From assembly GCF_024171735.1 (NCBI RefSeq), contig NZ_JAMTCH010000003.1, positions 1,476,841 through 1,540,840 of the forward strand: DNA of 64,000 nt, in the 5' to 3' direction. Of this stretch, positions 51,458-58,632 are shown piece by piece; the stretch's first letter is position 1, and each line of letters opens with the position of its first letter. The notes beneath the pieces are model-generated. The model did not search any database, was not told where the DNA came from, and worked only from the letters and a program-made list of their open reading frames with translations. Both the position numbers and the translations under genes were made by a program. Source of the stretch: Prauserella alba. GTDB lineage: Bacteria; Actinomycetota; Actinomycetes; Mycobacteriales; Pseudonocardiaceae.

Positions 51458-52714
51458 TCACCTCTCGTCGTGTCGGATCGTCGGGCCATCGCCGGCGCCT
51501 GCGGGTTCGGCGCCTGCGGTGTCGTCGTCACGGGACTCGTCGTGCCCCGCGGCGAACGGATCGGGGTAGTGATGCCAGGCCTCCGGTCCTTCGGCGAGTT
51601 CGGCGTCGGTGAGGAGTGCCCCGCGCAGGGTGCGGTCGATGTCGGCCGGATCGGCCCGATGGGCGAGCACGGCGAGTTCCTGCACGCGGTCACCCCACAC
51701 CGGGTCCCAGCGGAGCGCGGCGAAGGTGCGGCGTTCCGGCGAGACGTCGTCCCAGCCGGGACCGTGCGGCGAGTCCAGCCAGCTGCCGGCGAGGCGGATG
51801 CCCAGACCACCGCCCGCGGACTCGACCCACAGGTGATCGTCGGGCCTGCCCGCCAGCCACGCGCGGCCCCGCGTGCGCACGACACCGTCGAGCAGGACGT
51901 CCAGTGCCTCGTGCAGCCGTTGCGGATGGAACGGGCGCTGCGCGGTGAACGTCAGGAACGTGACGCCGCAGTCCGGGTCGAGCGGCGGCTGTCCGGTCAC
52001 CAGCGGACCGTGCGGGTCGCGGGGCGTTCCCCGGTGGCCGTCGCCGGGCACGGCGCCCAGTAGCCGGGCGGTGTCGGCGCCGCAGAGGTCCAGCAGCGCC
52101 GCGCGCGGTGCCAGCCGCTGGAGGACGGCGCCGGTGCGGGCCGCGGTCCAGGCGTCGGGAGCCTCGCCCGCCAGCACGAGGACGTCGGCGAACTCCGCCT
52201 GGGCCACCGCCACCTGGGCCAGGGTCCGGTCGTCGTCGGGCCCGGCGTGGAGGTCGAGTTCGCCGAGCGCCGCGTCGCCGGTGGCCGCCCCGAGCCAGGA
52301 TTCCTGGTCGATCGCCGTGATCACGGCCTCCACCTCGACGTCCGCTGTGATGGGTGTGTCGTCAACGAGGGCCGTGTGCAGTTCGCGGCACACCAACTCC
52401 GGCTCCAGTGCCTCGTCCAACCGGACGACGATGCGTTCCACCTCGGGCCTGCGGGACAGCGCACGCAGGAGCGGCAGCAGGTCCTGGCGCAGCGTGCAGG
52501 ACACGCACCCGTGGTCGAGCGGCACGCTCCCGATCCGTTCCGCCGAGCCGAGGCGGACGAGCCGCCGGATGACGCCGTCGTCGGCGTGGCGCAGGTCGTG
52601 GTGGACGAGGGCGGTCCCGGGGGTGTCGGCGGTGAGCCGGTCGGCGAGCAGCCGGACCGGCGGCTCGGCGAGACCGGTGAGCAGGACCAGGGGTGTGCGG
52701 TGCGGATCGATCAC
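51458..52714 (-). CDS. mrf: CobW-like GTPase family protein, ribosome hibernation factor-recruiting MRF
   Basis: A 418-residue CobW/COG0523-like protein matching MRF, the mycobacterial protein that recruits the hibernation factor Mpy to zinc-poor ribosomes. The [13 protein letters not shown] motif corresponds to the GCxxC metal site of the family. The N-terminus reads [19 protein letters not shown]-like sequence ([13 protein letters not shown]) where a Walker A loop is expected, so nucleotide binding may be lost or altered. The last 40 residues are acidic and His-containing. It is upstream of L31 and divergent from the L28 operon, with a Zur-type box between. Confidence 0.88.
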   Translation of the reverse strand: MIDPHRTPLVLLTGLAEPPVRLLADRLTADTPGTALVHHDLRHADDGVIRRLVRLGSAERIGSVPLDHGCVSCTLRQDLLPLLRALSRRPEVERIVVRLDEALEPELVCRELHTALVDDTPITADVEVEAVITAIDQESWLGAATGDAALGELDLHAGPDDDRTLAQVAVAQAEFADVLVLAGEAPDAWTAARTGAVLQRLAPRAALLDLCGADTARLLGAVPGDGHRGTPRDPHGPLVTGQPPLDPDCGVTFLTFTAQRPFHPQRLHEALDVLLDGVVRTRGRAWLAGRPDDHLWVESAGGGLGIRLAGSWLDSPHGPGWDDVSPERRTFAALRWDPVWGDRVQELAVLAHRADPADIDRTLRGALLTDAELAEGPEAWHHYPDPFAAGHDESRDDDTAGAEPAGAGDGPTIRHDER

Positions 52715-52764
52715 GTCGTGTACTGTAAATGAAAACGATTATCAACACCAACTAGGGAGGGTCG
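52715..52764. promoter_or_regulatory. zur box: Zur-box-like operator between divergent zinc-response operons
   Basis: TGAAAACGATTATCA (52730-52744) is an imperfect palindrome very close to actinobacterial Zur boxes, inside a 50-bp gap between mrf and rpmB. The AT-rich core also supplies promoter sequence. By analogy with mycobacteria and Streptomyces, zinc-loaded Zur represses both operons here. Confidence 0.85.
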
Positions 52765-53001
52765 ATGTCGTCGATCTGCCAGGTCACCGGCCGCGCGCCG
52801 GGCTATGGCAAGCAGGTCTCGCACTCGCACCGGCGCACGTCGCGGCGCTGGGAACCGAACATCCAGAAGCGCCGTTACTGGGTTCCGTCGGAGAACCGCT
52901 GGGTCCGGATCCGGGTCTCGGTGAAGGGCATGAAGACGATCGACAAGCGCGGGATCGACGCCGTCGTGGCGGACCTGCGCTCGCGAGGGGAGAAGCTCTG
53001 A
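52765..53001 (+). CDS. rpmB: 50S ribosomal protein L28, zinc-free paralogue
   Basis: A 78-residue L28: [33 protein letters not shown] is the standard start. Only one cysteine remains, so no zinc site can form. It heads a four-protein set (L28, L33, S14, S18) of zinc-free paralogues, downstream of the Zur-like box. AGGGAGG precedes ATG 52765. The stop overlaps the L33 start (TGATG). Confidence 0.97.
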   Translation: MSSICQVTGRAPGYGKQVSHSHRRTSRRWEPNIQKRRYWVPSENRWVRIRVSVKGMKTIDKRGIDAVVADLRSRGEKL

Positions 53002-53168
53002 TGGCGAGCACCACCGACGTGCGCCCGATCGTCAAGCTGCGGTCCACGGCGGGGACCGGCTACACGTACGTGACCCGCAAGAACCGGCGCAATGATCCCG
53101 ACCGCATGGTGCTGCGCAAGTACGACCCCGTCGCGCGCAAGCACGTCGAGTTCAGGGAGGAGCGTTGA
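53001..53168 (+). CDS. rpmG: 50S ribosomal protein L33, zinc-free paralogue
   Basis: A 55-residue L33 with the conserved [26 protein letters not shown] core and no cysteines. ATG 53001 overlaps the L28 stop. Its own stop overlaps a small ORF start (TGATG) instead of S14, because a 152-bp repeat block separates it from S14. Confidence 0.97.
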   Translation: MASTTDVRPIVKLRSTAGTGYTYVTRKNRRNDPDRMVLRKYDPVARKHVEFREER

Positions 53169-53322
53169 TGAGTGACGATCGCGGAGCCCCCTGCTCGTCG
53201 GCGCGACCGGGTGCGGGTGTCCCGCAAGACGCAGGAGCGCTGATGAGTGACGATCGCGGAGCCCCCTGCTCGTCGGCGCGACCGGGTGCGGGTGTCCCGC
53301 AAGACACCGAGGAGCGTTGATG
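53157..53322 (+). repeat. 75-bp tandem duplication between L33 and S14
   Basis: A 63-bp core is repeated identically at 53168-53230 and 53243-53305. The junction GAGGAGCGTTGATG at 53157-53170 recurs at 53309-53322, with a near copy (CAGGAGCGCTGATG) at 53232-53245. Each junction has a ribosome site and an ATG, so the array keeps translation coupled from L33 through to S14. Confidence 0.9.
53168..53320 (+). CDS. Possible 50-residue duplicated small protein between L33 and S14
   Basis: An open frame starting at an ATG that overlaps the L33 stop and ending with a TGA that overlaps the S14 start. It encodes two copies of a 25-residue unit, [20 protein letters not shown] followed by DAGAL in copy 1 and DTEER in copy 2. 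Each unit has one Cys and its own ATG (53168 and 53243) with a GGAGCG-type site. Coupling suggests it is translated. I recognise no family; the peptide may only be a by-product of a repeat that preserves ribosome passage. Confidence 0.45.
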   Translation: MSDDRGAPCSSARPGAGVPQDAGALMSDDRGAPCSSARPGAGVPQDTEER

Positions 53323-53625
53323 GCCAAGAAGTCGAAGATCGCGAAGAACGAACGGCGCAAGGTCGTCGCGGCGCGTCATGCCGAACGTCGTGCGGCGCTC
53401 AAGGAGACGATCCGTTCGCCGCGGAGCAGCCCGGAGCAGAAGAGCGCAGCCGTGTCGGCGTTGCAGCAGCTGCCGCGTGATGCGAGCCCGACGCGGATCC
53501 GGAACCGTGACGCCGTCGACGGCCGTCCGCGCGCCTACTACGGCGCCTTCGGTCTCTCCCGGATCCGGTTGCGCGAGATGGCCCACCGGGGCGAGCTGCC
53601 GGGTGTGAGCAAGTCGAGCTGGTAG
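53320..53625 (+). CDS. rpsN: 30S ribosomal protein S14, zinc-free paralogue
   Basis: A 101-residue long-form S14: [13 protein letters not shown] at the start and [33 protein letters not shown] at the end. It lacks the CxxC pairs of the short zinc form. ATG 53320 shares a base with the stop of the duplicated small ORF; GAGGAG lies just upstream. It takes over from the zinc S14 when zinc is scarce. Confidence 0.97.
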   Translation: MAKKSKIAKNERRKVVAARHAERRAALKETIRSPRSSPEQKSAAVSALQQLPRDASPTRIRNRDAVDGRPRAYYGAFGLSRIRLREMAHRGELPGVSKSSW

Positions 53626-53635
53626 GAGGAGATCA

Positions 53636-53866
53636 GTGAAGCCTGCACCGCAGAAGCGCCGCAAGCGGAACCTGCTGCGCGCCGAGGGTGTCGAGTTCGT
53701 CGACTGGAAGGACACCGCTCTGCTGCGGAAGTTCGTGTCCGACCGTGGCAAGATCCGCGCCCGACGGATCACCGGCCTGACGCCGAGGGAGCAGAAGGAC
53801 GTCGCGCGGGCGATCAAGAACGCCCGAGAGATGGCATTGCTGCCTTATCCCGTGAAGAAGGGCTGA
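53636..53866 (+). CDS. rpsR: 30S ribosomal protein S18, zinc-free paralogue
   Basis: A 76-residue S18 with the [29 protein letters not shown] core. It has no cysteines, unlike the primary actinobacterial S18. GTG 53636 follows AGGAGG about 8 bases upstream. It is last in the Zur-type operon, followed by a strong hairpin. Confidence 0.97.
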   Translation: MKPAPQKRRKRNLLRAEGVEFVDWKDTALLRKFVSDRGKIRARRITGLTPREQKDVARAIKNAREMALLPYPVKKG

Positions 53867-53871
53867 GCACT

Positions 53872-53909
53872 CCACGTTCCGGCGCCGGGCGCTGTGCGCC
53901 GGAACGTGG
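53872..53909 (+). terminator. Terminator of the L28-S18 operon
   Basis: Perfect 14-bp arms CCACGTTCCGGCGC (53872-53885) and GCGCCGGAACGTGG (53896-53909) around a 10-base loop, 5 bp after the S18 stop. Confidence 0.75.
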
Positions 53910-53921
53910 CACCCTGGCCGC

Positions 53922-54374
53922 ATGACGGAGCGGCAGCGAGACACCGCACCCGGTGGGGCCGGCAGCGCCGGAGGGCCGCCCGCCGCGGCGTGCGAGATCG
54001 ACCCGGAGCTGCTGGAACTCGCGGCGCGCGTGTTCGACTTCGCACGTGGCGGTGAGACCGACACGCTGGCCGCCTACGTCGACGCGGGTGTGCCGGTGAA
54101 CCTGTCCAACGACAGCGGTGACACGTTGGTGATGCTCGCCGCGTACCACGGCCACGCCGGGACGGTCGCCGCACTGCTGCAGCGGGGTGCCGATCCCGAC
54201 CGGCTCAACGACCGCGGCCAGAGTCCCCTGGCCGGTGCCGTGTTCAAGGGCGAGGCCGACGTGGTGCGTGCGCTGCTCGACGGCGGAGCCGATCCGGAGG
54301 CCGGTCAACCCACCGCGGTGGAGACCGCTCGGATGTTCGGGGCAGAGGAACTGCTCACGTTGCGTGGGCCCTGA
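53922..54374 (+). CDS. Ankyrin repeat protein
   Basis: A 150-residue soluble protein with about three ankyrin repeats: DTLVMLAAYHGHAGTVAALLQRGADPDRLND and GQSPLAGAVFKGEADVVRALLDGGADPEAG are clear, preceded by a degenerate first repeat. The N-terminal 30 residues are Gly/Ala-rich. It is probably a protein-binding scaffold; its partner is unknown. It lies between the Zur-type operon terminator and the siroheme gene and appears to be transcribed on its own or with cobA. Confidence 0.9.
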   Translation: MTERQRDTAPGGAGSAGGPPAAACEIDPELLELAARVFDFARGGETDTLAAYVDAGVPVNLSNDSGDTLVMLAAYHGHAGTVAALLQRGADPDRLNDRGQSPLAGAVFKGEADVVRALLDGGADPEAGQPTAVETARMFGAEELLTLRGP

Positions 54375-54401
54375 GCGCATCGACCGGACAGGATATGCGT
54401 C

Positions 54402-55661
54402 ATGCTGACTGGCATGGCGCAGGAGGAGCACTACCTGGTCGGACTCGACCTCACCGGACGGCGCGTGGTCGTCGTGGGCGGCGGCACCGTCGCTCAGCGG
54501 CGGCTGCCACGCCTGGTCAAGGCGGGAGCCGTCATCGAACTCGTCTCCCCGGACACGACCCCGTCGGTCGGGGCGATGGCGGACGAGGGTGAGATCACCT
54601 GGACCCGGCGGGAGTACACCGACGGTGATCTCGCCGACGCCTGGTACGCCCTGGCCTGTACGGACGACGCCGAGGTCAACGCCGCGGTGTGCGCCGAGGC
54701 CGACCGCAGGCGGATCTTCTGCGTGCGCGCCGACTCCGGCCCCGACGGCAGTGCCGTGACACCGGCCGTGGGCGGCAACGACGGCGTGCTCGTGGGCGTG
54801 CTGTCCGGTGGCGAACCGCAGCGCTCCGCCGTTGTGCGCGACAGTCTGCTGGACGCGTTGCGCTCCGGCGCCGCGGCGGATCCCGGGCCCGGCTACGGCC
54901 ACGACGCGGCCGACGGCCTCCGCCGTCCCGACCCCGGTGTGGCGCTGGTCGGTGGTGGACCCGGCGACGCCGAGCTGATCACCGTGCGCGGCCGCAGGCT
55001 GCTGGCACGCGCCGACGTGGTCGTCGTCGACCGGCTCGCGCCGCGCGAACTGCTCGACGAACTGCCGCCGCACGTCCAGGTGATCGACGCGGCGAAGATC
55101 CCTTACGGCCGCGCGGCCAGCCAGGACGTCATCAACAGCGCACTGATCGACAACGCGAAGGCCGGCAAGTTCGTCGTCCGTCTCAAAGGCGGCGACCCGT
55201 ACGTGTTCGGCCGCGGTTTCGAAGAGCTGCTCGCCTGTGCGGAAGCCGGGGTGGCCGTGTCGGTCGTCCCCGGCATCACCAGCGCGTTCGCCGTTCCGGC
55301 TCTGGCCGACGTGCCGGTGACCCACCGCGGTGTCACGCACGAGGTCGTCGTCGTGTCGGGGCATGTGCCGCCGGACCACGAGACGTCCCTGACCGACTGG
55401 GATGCCCTGGGCCGCATGCGCGGCACGATCGTGCTGATGATGGGCGTCGAGCGCATCGACCGGTTCGCCGATGCGCTGATGACCGCGGGCAGGCCGGGTG
55501 ACACTCCGGTCGCGATGATCCAGGACGGCACCATGCGCACGCAGAAGGTGTTGCGTTCGACGCTGAAGGAAGTGGGCGCGGACGCCGCTCGGGAGGGGAT
55601 GCGGCCGCCCGCGGTGACGGTGATCGGCCCGGTCGTCGACCTGCTCGGTCAGGAGTCCTGA
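54402..55661 (+). CDS. cobA: Siroheme synthase-type uroporphyrinogen-III C-methyltransferase
   Basis: A 419-residue bifunctional protein. The N-terminal part (about 8-150) is a precorrin-2 dehydrogenase-like NAD domain (RRVVVVGGGTVAQRRLPRLVKAGA). The C-terminal part (about 180-415) is uroporphyrinogen-III methyltransferase (ALVGGGPGDAELITVRG, KGGDPYVFGRGFEE, VPGITSAFAVPALADVPVTHR). It makes precorrin-2 and sirohydrochlorin on the way to siroheme and B12. ATG 54402 has AGGA 9 bases upstream; ATG 54414 is a possible internal start. It links loosely with bluB at 31 kb. Confidence 0.94.
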   Translation: MLTGMAQEEHYLVGLDLTGRRVVVVGGGTVAQRRLPRLVKAGAVIELVSPDTTPSVGAMADEGEITWTRREYTDGDLADAWYALACTDDAEVNAAVCAEADRRRIFCVRADSGPDGSAVTPAVGGNDGVLVGVLSGGEPQRSAVVRDSLLDALRSGAAADPGPGYGHDAADGLRRPDPGVALVGGGPGDAELITVRGRRLLARADVVVVDRLAPRELLDELPPHVQVIDAAKIPYGRAASQDVINSALIDNAKAGKFVVRLKGGDPYVFGRGFEELLACAEAGVAVSVVPGITSAFAVPALADVPVTHRGVTHEVVVVSGHVPPDHETSLTDWDALGRMRGTIVLMMGVERIDRFADALMTAGRPGDTPVAMIQDGTMRTQKVLRSTLKEVGADAAREGMRPPAVTVIGPVVDLLGQES

Positions 55662-55961
55662 CCTCCGCCGCCGTCCCGGTGGTGTGACCACCCGCTGCCG
55701 GGACGGCTCGCCGTCGGTGCGGTGTGTGTTCGCCCGGTACCGGCGGGGCTGCCCGGGTCGCCGTCGTCGCGATGTTCGTGGCTTCACGACCGTGTCTTCG
55801 GGGCCGTGTTCTCACGACCGTGTTTTCGGGCCGTGACTCGCTCTCGGGGCTGTGACTCCGGGCTGTGACTCCGGGCTCTGACTCCGTGGTCGCGTGCTCC
55901 TGGCCAAGAGCCGTCGTCGTCAACGGCCTCGTGGGCAACGGCTCCGTGGTATTGGCCCCGT

Positions 55962-56017
55962 CCTCATGGCCTCATGGCCTCATGGCCTCATGGCCTCATG
56001 GCCTCATGGCCTCGTGG
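55962..56017. repeat. Seven tandem copies of CCTCATGG
   Basis: Six identical copies and a seventh with G for A, in perfect register. Because 8 is not a multiple of 3, each change in copy number would shift any reading frame crossing it. Confidence 0.95.
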
Positions 56018-56265
56018 TCACGGGTTCGCGGTGTCGGTGTGGGGCGGCCGTGTCCGCGGCGCCGGTGCCCTCCGGCGTGCCGTTCCGCTGCCGCGATGCG
56101 TTCGTCGATCGAGGGTCCGGTGTCGTCCCCGCCCGCGCCCTTGTCGTCTTCGAGTCGGTGTTGTCTCCCAGCCGGTGCCGTCTCCGAGTCGTGGTCGGCG
56201 TGTGGCCGCAGCCGACGGTGCCGCGGTCGGTCCCGGCGTCCGGCGGCGCCGGGCGCGAGTTCGCA

Positions 56266-56349
56266 GCAGCGTCCCCCGGATGCACGACACGCGCCCCTGG
56301 ATTCGCAACACGCGCCCCCGGATGCGCAACACGCGCCCTTGGAGGCGCA
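56266..56349. repeat. About four tandem copies of a 21-bp unit
   Basis: Units start near 56266, 56287, 56308 and 56329. The last three begin ACACGCGCCC and end with GCA; the first is more degenerate. A partial unit follows at 56350. The period is a multiple of 3, giving seven-residue repeats in all frames. Confidence 0.85.
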
Positions 56350-56411
56350 ACACGGGCTGGGTCTGGAACCGGCGTGCGGCGGTGCGTTGTGCATTCGCGT
56401 CCCGCACACGG

Positions 56412-56475
56412 TTGACATCCGCTCGTAACCCACATATAACCAACTAAACCAAAGCAAACCGGCAAGGAAAGCCAC
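56412..56475 (+). promoter_or_regulatory. Promoter and leader of the fructose PTS operon
   Basis: TTGACA (56412-56417) and TATAAC (56435-56440) are exactly 17 bp apart, a near-consensus housekeeping promoter. Downstream, AACC-type units recur (ATAACC, AAACC, CAAACC between 56435 and 56460), a possible binding array for the DeoR regulator. AAGGA lies before the start codon. Confidence 0.8.
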
Positions 56476-57237
56476 ATGTACGCACAGGAGCGTCAGCGGA
56501 AGATCGCCGAGCGGGCCCGCGCCGAGGGTCGCGCCGACGTGGCCGAGCTCGCCGCCGACTTCGACGTCACGACGGAGACGGTCCGGCGCGACCTCACCGT
56601 CCTCGAACGGCAGGGCCTCCTTCGCCGCGTGCACGGGGGCGCCATTCCGGTCGAACGGCTCGGGTTCGAGCCCGGCCTCGCCGACCGCGACGCGGTTCTG
56701 ACCTCGGAGAAGGAACGCATCGCGAAGGCGGCCCTCGCCGAGCTGCCGAACGAGGGCTCGATCCTGCTCGACGCGGGCACCACCACCGCCCGGCTCGCCG
56801 AGATCCTGCCGAACGACCGCGAACTGACCGTCGTGACCAACGCGGTTCCGCTCGTCGCCTCGCTGGCCGTGCGGCCGCAGCTGACCGTGCTGCTGTTGGG
56901 CGGAAAGGTCCGGGGCCGCACGATGGCGGCCGTCGAGGACTGGACGCTGCGCGCACTCGCCGACACCTACGTCGACGTGGCGTTCCTCGGCACCAACGGC
57001 ATGTCCGCCGAACGGGGTCTGACCACACCGGACACCGGCGAGGCCGCCGTGAAACGGGCGATGATCCAGGCCGCGCGCCGGGTCGTCGTACTGGCCGATC
57101 ACACGAAGGCGGGCAACGACTGTCTCGCGCGCTTCGGTGACCTCTCCGAGGCGGACGTGATCGTCACCGACAGTGGACTGGACCCCGAGCTGGGGGAGCG
57201 GCTCGCCGCAGCCGGACCCGAGGTGGTGCGGTCGTGA
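56476..57237 (+). CDS. DeoR family regulator of the fructose operon
   Basis: A 253-residue DeoR/GlpR-type regulator. The helix-turn-helix VAELAADFDVTTETVRRDLTVLERQGLLRR is at about 22-51 and the sugar-phosphate sensing domain follows (LDAGTTTARLAEIL, LLLGGKVRGRT, GTNGMSAERGLTTPD). It is first in the operon and overlaps fruK (GTGA), so it probably controls its own operon in response to fructose 1-phosphate. The strong promoter with nearby AACC units is its likely target. Confidence 0.93.
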   Translation: MYAQERQRKIAERARAEGRADVAELAADFDVTTETVRRDLTVLERQGLLRRVHGGAIPVERLGFEPGLADRDAVLTSEKERIAKAALAELPNEGSILLDAGTTTARLAEILPNDRELTVVTNAVPLVASLAVRPQLTVLLLGGKVRGRTMAAVEDWTLRALADTYVDVAFLGTNGMSAERGLTTPDTGEAAVKRAMIQAARRVVVLADHTKAGNDCLARFGDLSEADVIVTDSGLDPELGERLAAAGPEVVRS

Positions 57238-58178
57238 TCGTCACCATGACGCCCAACCCGAGCATCGACCACACCGTCGAGGTCGCGTCCCTGCGCCGCG
57301 GCGAGGTGCTGCGGGCGCAACGGTCGCATGTGGACCCCGGTGGCAAGGGGGTCAACGTCTCGCGTGCGCTCGCCGCACACGGCCGCAAGACGGCAGCCGT
57401 GCTGCTCGCGGGCGGTGCCGAGGGTGCCCGCCTCACCGAGCTGCTCGACGAGCAGGGCGTCGCGGTCCGCGCGGTGCCCGTGGCCGAGGGGACCCGCACC
57501 AACATCACACTCGCCGAGCCTGACGGCACGGTCACCAAGCTCAACCTGCCGGGCCCCGCGTGCGCGGAGTCGGAACTCAACGCGCTGCTCGAGTCCACTC
57601 TCGCCGCGTGCAGCCACGGCACGACCTGGGTCGCGGGCTGCGGCAGTCTGCCGCCGGAGGCCACAGCCGACTGCTATGCGCGACTGGTCGTGTCGGCGCG
57701 GGCCGCAGGGGTCCGCGTGGCCGTCGACTCGTCGGGCCCGGCACTCGCGCGGAGCCTCGCCGCCGAACCCGACCTGGTCAAACCGAACCGGGAGGAGCTC
57801 GCGGTGTGCGCGGGCATTCCCGTCCGCACCCTCGGCGACGCCGCACGTGCCGCCGAGGTGTTGCGGGCACGGGGGGCGCGGGCCGTGCTCGCGAGCCTCG
57901 GCCCGGACGGGGCTGTCCTCGCCGACTCCCGCGGCGTCCTCCACGGCGAGGCGCCCGTCGAGGCCGCCCGCAGCAGCGTGGGCGCGGGCGACGCGCTACT
58001 CGCAGGCTTCCTCGCCGCCGGGGGCGGCAGGGAGGCGCTGCCCGCGGCGCTGGCATGGGGCGCCGCCGCCACCGGGCTCGCCGGCAGCCGGATGCCGGCA
58101 CCGCCCGACGTCGACCGCGTCGGCGTCACGATCCACCCCGCGGTCGACGGCGATCGCGTACTCGAAGAGGAGTGCTGA
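57234..58178 (+). CDS. fruK: 1-phosphofructokinase
   Basis: A 314-residue PfkB-family kinase that phosphorylates fructose 1-phosphate to fructose 1,6-bisphosphate. The start MIVTMTPNPSIDHTVEV and the ATP/catalytic motif SVGAGDALLAGFLA are typical. The GTG start overlaps the regulator stop. It follows uptake by the PTS encoded just downstream, so entry and phosphorylation are co-regulated. Confidence 0.96.
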   Translation: MIVTMTPNPSIDHTVEVASLRRGEVLRAQRSHVDPGGKGVNVSRALAAHGRKTAAVLLAGGAEGARLTELLDEQGVAVRAVPVAEGTRTNITLAEPDGTVTKLNLPGPACAESELNALLESTLAACSHGTTWVAGCGSLPPEATADCYARLVVSARAAGVRVAVDSSGPALARSLAAEPDLVKPNREELAVCAGIPVRTLGDAARAAEVLRARGARAVLASLGPDGAVLADSRGVLHGEAPVEAARSSVGAGDALLAGFLAAGGGREALPAALAWGAAATGLAGSRMPAPPDVDRVGVTIHPAVDGDRVLEEEC

Positions 58179-58179
58179 C

Positions 58180-58632
58180 ATGGCCGAACTGATCACCGCC
58201 GACTTCGTCGACCTCGATCTCCGCGGCAGTGACCGCGAAGAGGTCACCGCAGGCCTGGCCCGGCAGCTGGCCGGAGCGGGCCGCGTCAGCGATCTCGACG
58301 GGTTCCTCGCCGACCTGCGCGAGCGGGAGGCGCAGATGCCCACCGGTATCGAAGGTGGCATCGGCATCCCGCACGCACGGTCGGCGCACGTCACCGAGCC
58401 GACGCTGGGCTTCGGGCGCAGCAAGTCCGGTGTGGACTTCGGTGCCTCGGACGGCCCGGCACACCTGATCTTTCTCATCGCCGCGCCGGAGGGCGGCGAT
58501 GACGAGCACCTCAGCGTGCTCGGTGCGCTCGCCCGGCGCCTGATGCACCAGTCGTTCCGCCAGTCGCTGCTCGACGTCTCCGACGCGGAGTCCGTCGTGC
58601 GCCTCGTCCGCGAGGAGGTGTTCGGACAATGA
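58180..58632 (+). CDS. PTS fructose EIIA component
   Basis: A 150-residue EIIA of the fructose/mannitol family. The phospho-accepting His65 lies in GGIGIPHARS. It passes phosphate from HPr to the EIIB domain of the next gene. ATG 58180 has AGAGGAG upstream, 1 bp after the fruK stop; the start of fruA overlaps its stop (ATGA). EIIA is a separate protein here rather than fused to EIIBC. Confidence 0.94.
   Translation: MAELITADFVDLDLRGSDREEVTAGLARQLAGAGRVSDLDGFLADLREREAQMPTGIEGGIGIPHARSAHVTEPTLGFGRSKSGVDFGASDGPAHLIFLIAAPEGGDDEHLSVLGALARRLMHQSFRQSLLDVSDAESVVRLVREEVFGQ

Larger units (their letters stand above)
55662..56411. other. Repeat-rich gene desert upstream of the fructose operon
   Basis: About 750 bp without a supported gene. 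It contains degenerate repeats of a CTGTGACTCCGGG-like motif (55780-55890), seven copies of an 8-mer (55962-56017) and about four copies of a 21-mer (56266-56349). Open frames in several directions are low in complexity, and none has a ribosome site. One minus-strand frame is Cys-rich across the 21-mer repeats, but this reflects the repeat. Confidence 0.7.

Noticed and set aside
53060-53302. Arg-rich minus-strand ORF over the L33-S14 repeats
   Set aside because: It is antisense to L33 and the repeats, with no ribosome site; the plus-strand frame has coupled start and stop codons.
55962-56017. CRISPR-like array
   Set aside because: The 8-bp units are contiguous without spacers. The 15-bp and 21-bp arrays also lack spacers, and no cas gene is present.
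55996-57102. Cys-rich minus-strand frame across the 21-bp repeats
   Set aside because: The cysteines come from the repeat unit; there is no ribosome site and it is antisense to the DeoR gene.
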